Positions 6,056 to 7,901 of a stretch of 7,901 bases of DNA are shown piece by piece. The notes under the pieces were generated by a model. The model saw nothing but the letters and a program-made list of their open reading frames with translations, ran no database searches and had not been told where the DNA came from. Origin of the DNA: Spirochaetaceae bacterium UBA6089 (GTDB lineage Bacteria; Spirochaetota; Spirochaetia; Treponematales; Rectinemataceae); NCBI GenBank assembly GCA_002435985.1, contig DIXD01000067.1, forward strand, positions 1,794 through 9,694. The letters are read 5' to 3'. The stretch's first letter is position 1, and each line of letters begins with the position of its first letter. A program made the translations under genes and the position numbers.

Positions 6056-7336
6056 ATGAAGATTGACGTAGCAGTCACCGGCCTTGGGGTAATAAGTCCT
6101 ATCGGAAATTCAGTCGATGAATTCTGGAACAACTGCATACGCGGTGTGAGTGGTGTCGGCCCGATCAGCCACTTCGACGCATCGAGGGTAGAGAGCAAGA
6201 TAGCGGCGGAGGTGAAGAATTTCGATCCCTCCCGCTGGATCGAAAAAAAAGAGGCTAGAAAGATGGCTCTCTTCTCTCAATACGCCGTTGCGGCGTCGGC
6301 GCAGGCCTGGGAGGATGCGGGGCTTCCCGAACACCTGGACGCACAGCAGCTCTCGACAGACAATCGTATAGATCCAGACCGCGTGGCTATTGCCGTGGGG
6401 AATGGCATCGGAGGGCTTGAGGTCTTCACCGATTCTCACACCAAAATGCTGCAGGATGGACCGGACAGAATTCCTCCTATGACGATTCCTCTCATGATCG
6501 CAAACGAGGCGGCGGCCAATATCGCCATGCACTTCGGTGTTCACGGTCCAGCCTTCACCCAAGTGACGGCCTGTGCATCAGGCACCGACGCCCTTGGGCA
6601 AGCTCTCGACCTCATACGGGCAGAAAGAGCCGACATCGTCATCGCCGGAGGCTCGGAGGCGGCCATCACCGAGTTTGCCGTCGGCGCGTTCTGCAGGCTC
6701 AAGGCCCTCTCGACAGCCTACAATGACCGGCCACAGCTCGCCTCGCGGCCATTTGACCGCGACAGGGATGGATTCGTGATGGGTGAGGGGGCAGGCATTC
6801 TGATCCTCGAGCGACTCGATCACGCGATGGCACGCGGCGCCCACATACACGCAATCTTTGCCGGATACGGCGCGAGTTGTGACGCATATCATCTGACGGC
6901 CCCGCAGCCTGAAGGGATATTCGGTGCAAGGGCCATCGCGCACGCTCTCAGAGATGCAGGCATGCGGCCGGAGGACATTGGCTACTACAATGCACATGGA
7001 ACAGGAACAGAACTCAATGACCCCATGGAGAGCAAAATGCTCAAGGTCGCCTTCGGCGATTACGCTTCGAGTCTGAAGATCAGCTCGACAAAGAGCATGA
7101 CGGGCCACTGCATCGCCGCCGCAGGCGCAATCGAGGCGCTTGTCTGCATCAAGGCGTTGGAGACGAGCATGCTGCCGCCGACCATTCACCTGGACAATCC
7201 CGACATCGAAAACGGATGCAATCTGGACTATGTCCCCAACGTAGCCCAGCCCCACACCGTAAGAGCCGCGATGTCTGCAAGCCTTGGATTCGGCGGGCAC
7301 AATGGCGTGGTGATCTTCAAATCCGCCTCTGCATGA
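6056..7336 (+). CDS. fabF: 3-oxoacyl-[acyl-carrier-protein] synthase II (FabF/KAS II)
   Basis: This complete 426-residue condensing enzyme extends acyl-ACP by two carbons with malonyl-ACP. The catalytic residues are C173 (VTACASGTDALG), H314 (YYNAHGTGTELND) and H351 (STKSMTGHCIAAAG). The conserved GFGGHN loop near the C-terminus carries the gating phenylalanine F412. The N-terminus VAVTGLGVISPIGNS is standard. It is slightly longer than the E. coli protein (413), partly through a polar stretch at about 98-108. GGGAG (6042-6046), 9 bases before the ATG, supports the start. The 23-base gap after fabH suggests co-transcription. A KAS I role cannot be fully excluded, but FabF is the better fit. 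Confidence 0.95.
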   Translation: MKIDVAVTGLGVISPIGNSVDEFWNNCIRGVSGVGPISHFDASRVESKIAAEVKNFDPSRWIEKKEARKMALFSQYAVAASAQAWEDAGLPEHLDAQQLSTDNRIDPDRVAIAVGNGIGGLEVFTDSHTKMLQDGPDRIPPMTIPLMIANEAAANIAMHFGVHGPAFTQVTACASGTDALGQALDLIRAERADIVIAGGSEAAITEFAVGAFCRLKALSTAYNDRPQLASRPFDRDRDGFVMGEGAGILILERLDHAMARGAHIHAIFAGYGASCDAYHLTAPQPEGIFGARAIAHALRDAGMRPEDIGYYNAHGTGTELNDPMESKMLKVAFGDYASSLKISSTKSMTGHCIAAAGAIEALVCIKALETSMLPPTIHLDNPDIENGCNLDYVPNVAQPHTVRAAMSASLGFGGHNGVVIFKSASA

Positions 7337-7342
7337 AACCCG

Positions 7343-7371
7343 TTGCAAGGTTTGTGACGGAAGACTAAAAT
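7343..7371 (+). promoter_or_regulatory. Candidate internal promoter before fabZ
   Basis: TTGCAA (7343-7348) and TAAAAT (7366-7371) are exactly 17 bases apart, in the 86-base gap between fabF and fabZ. Transcription would begin near 7378, giving a leader of about 45 bases with AGGTGG (7411-7416) as ribosome site. fabZ and fabV could therefore be transcribed apart from fabH-fabF. Confidence 0.5.
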
Positions 7372-7422
7372 TGCCTCGAATCGAAATTATCCACGATATT
7401 TCTTACAAAAAGGTGGCCGTCG

Positions 7423-7842
7423 ATGAACGATATTGAATCCTATCTTCCGCACAGAGCCCCATTTCTATTCGTAGACGACGTATCTGTCAAAGACGATATC
7501 ATCTTCGCAGAGCACACTTTCCGAGCCGACGACTGGTTCTTCAAAGGACATTTCCCTGCCTTCCCCGTCGTCCCTGGGGTTCTGCTCGTGGAGAGCATGG
7601 CACAGGCTGGTGGCGTCGGGGCAAAACTGATGGGTATCTATCCCAAGAGCCTCTTCATGTTTGCAAAAATCAAGGATGCCAGGTTTAAACAGCCGGTTCA
7701 CCCCGGCGATACCCTAAAGATGGAAATCACGAATGTCAGAGCATCCACCGTCTACCTCCATCAAAAGGGAACCGCCAAGGTGGGCGACACAATCGTCGCC
7801 GAAGCAGAGTGGATAAGCATTGCCTCAGGAGTACCAGAATGA
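7423..7842 (+). CDS. fabZ: 3-hydroxyacyl-[acyl-carrier-protein] dehydratase (FabZ)
   Basis: This complete 139-residue hotdog-fold enzyme removes water from 3-hydroxyacyl-ACP to give trans-2-enoyl-ACP. The N-terminal YLPHRAPFLFVDDV is the FabZ signature. The active site holds H43 in FFKGHFP and E57 in PVVPGVLLVESMAQ. The length is typical for FabZ and shorter than FabA. AGGTGG, 6 bases before the ATG, supports the start. Its stop codon overlaps the next start by four bases (ATGA), so it is probably translationally coupled to the enoyl reductase that uses its product. Confidence 0.95.
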   Translation: MNDIESYLPHRAPFLFVDDVSVKDDIIFAEHTFRADDWFFKGHFPAFPVVPGVLLVESMAQAGGVGAKLMGIYPKSLFMFAKIKDARFKQPVHPGDTLKMEITNVRASTVYLHQKGTAKVGDTIVAEAEWISIASGVPE

Positions 7843-7901
7843 TCTTAAAACCAATGGTTCGGAACAATATCTGCATGAACGCGCACCCCGAGGGGTGCCG
7901 C
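7839..7901 (+). CDS. fabV: Trans-2-enoyl-CoA/ACP reductase, FabV/TER family, N-terminal fragment
   Basis: Only the first 21 codons are in the window; the frame is open to the right edge. The residues KPMVRNNICMNAHPEGC match the very conserved N-terminus of FabV/TER proteins and, from memory, closely resemble T. denticola TER (KPMVRNNICLNAHPQGC). These NADH-dependent enzymes reduce the trans-2-enoyl bond made by FabZ and can replace FabI. The start overlaps the fabZ stop (ATGA), with AGGAG (7827-7831) 7 bases before it. Whether it works mainly on ACP-bound chains or on crotonyl-CoA cannot be decided from this fragment. Confidence 0.88.
   Translation, partial: MILKPMVRNNICMNAHPEGCR

Noticed and set aside
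6578..7348. A 256-codon open frame on the minus strand opposite fabF
   Set aside because: It mirrors the conserved catalytic half of fabF and shows no ribosome site or known motif, so it is a shadow frame.
7883..7898. A 16-base hairpin, GCACCCC-GA-GGGGTGC, at the right edge
   Set aside because: It lies within the conserved coding start of fabV (residues AHPEGC), with a loop too small for the full stem and no T tract in view, so codon constraint is the simpler explanation.

Overview
The window looks like chromosomal housekeeping DNA from a spirochaete, most likely a Treponema or Spirochaeta relative of moderate G+C. The strongest clue is the gene cut by the right edge. Its first 21 codons match, as I remember it, the N-terminus of the Treponema denticola trans-2-enoyl-CoA reductase (TER/FabV). 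A groES with no groEL beside it also fits spirochaetes, where the two genes are often apart. No database search was possible, so the lineage is an inference.

Left part (1-566): the start of a secreted sugar-type ABC solute-binding protein runs leftward out of the window. It has a good sigma-70 promoter and a LacI-type palindrome over the predicted transcription start. Just upstream, in the same direction, lies tRNA-Arg(CCU) with its own candidate promoter. Rightward from the same region runs a membrane carrier of the dicarboxylate/amino acid:cation symporter (SDF) fold, in which most of the canonical sodium- and substrate-binding residues are replaced.

Middle part (1797-4947): a PtsN-like PTS EIIA protein follows the carrier. 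It converges on groES, with one strong hairpin between them serving as a shared terminator. groES and ftsH diverge from a roughly 240-base intergenic region that holds the groES promoter and an inverted repeat in the presumed ftsH leader. FtsH is complete, with AAA and zinc-peptidase motifs, an HETGH zinc site and a short TPI-repeat tail.

Right part (4948-7901): a type II fatty acid synthesis cluster in the order fabH, fabF, fabZ, fabV. FabH starts chains, FabF elongates them, FabZ dehydrates the hydroxyacyl-ACP and FabV reduces the enoyl product. A perfect 15-base palindrome of MarR-operator form precedes fabH. fabZ has its own candidate promoter and overlaps fabV by four bases.

I found no phage, transposon, CRISPR or defence genes, and no clear undescribed multi-gene system. 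The best leads are the altered SDF carrier, the palindrome before fabH, the ftsH leader repeat, and two genes whose best promoters predict almost no 5' leader.
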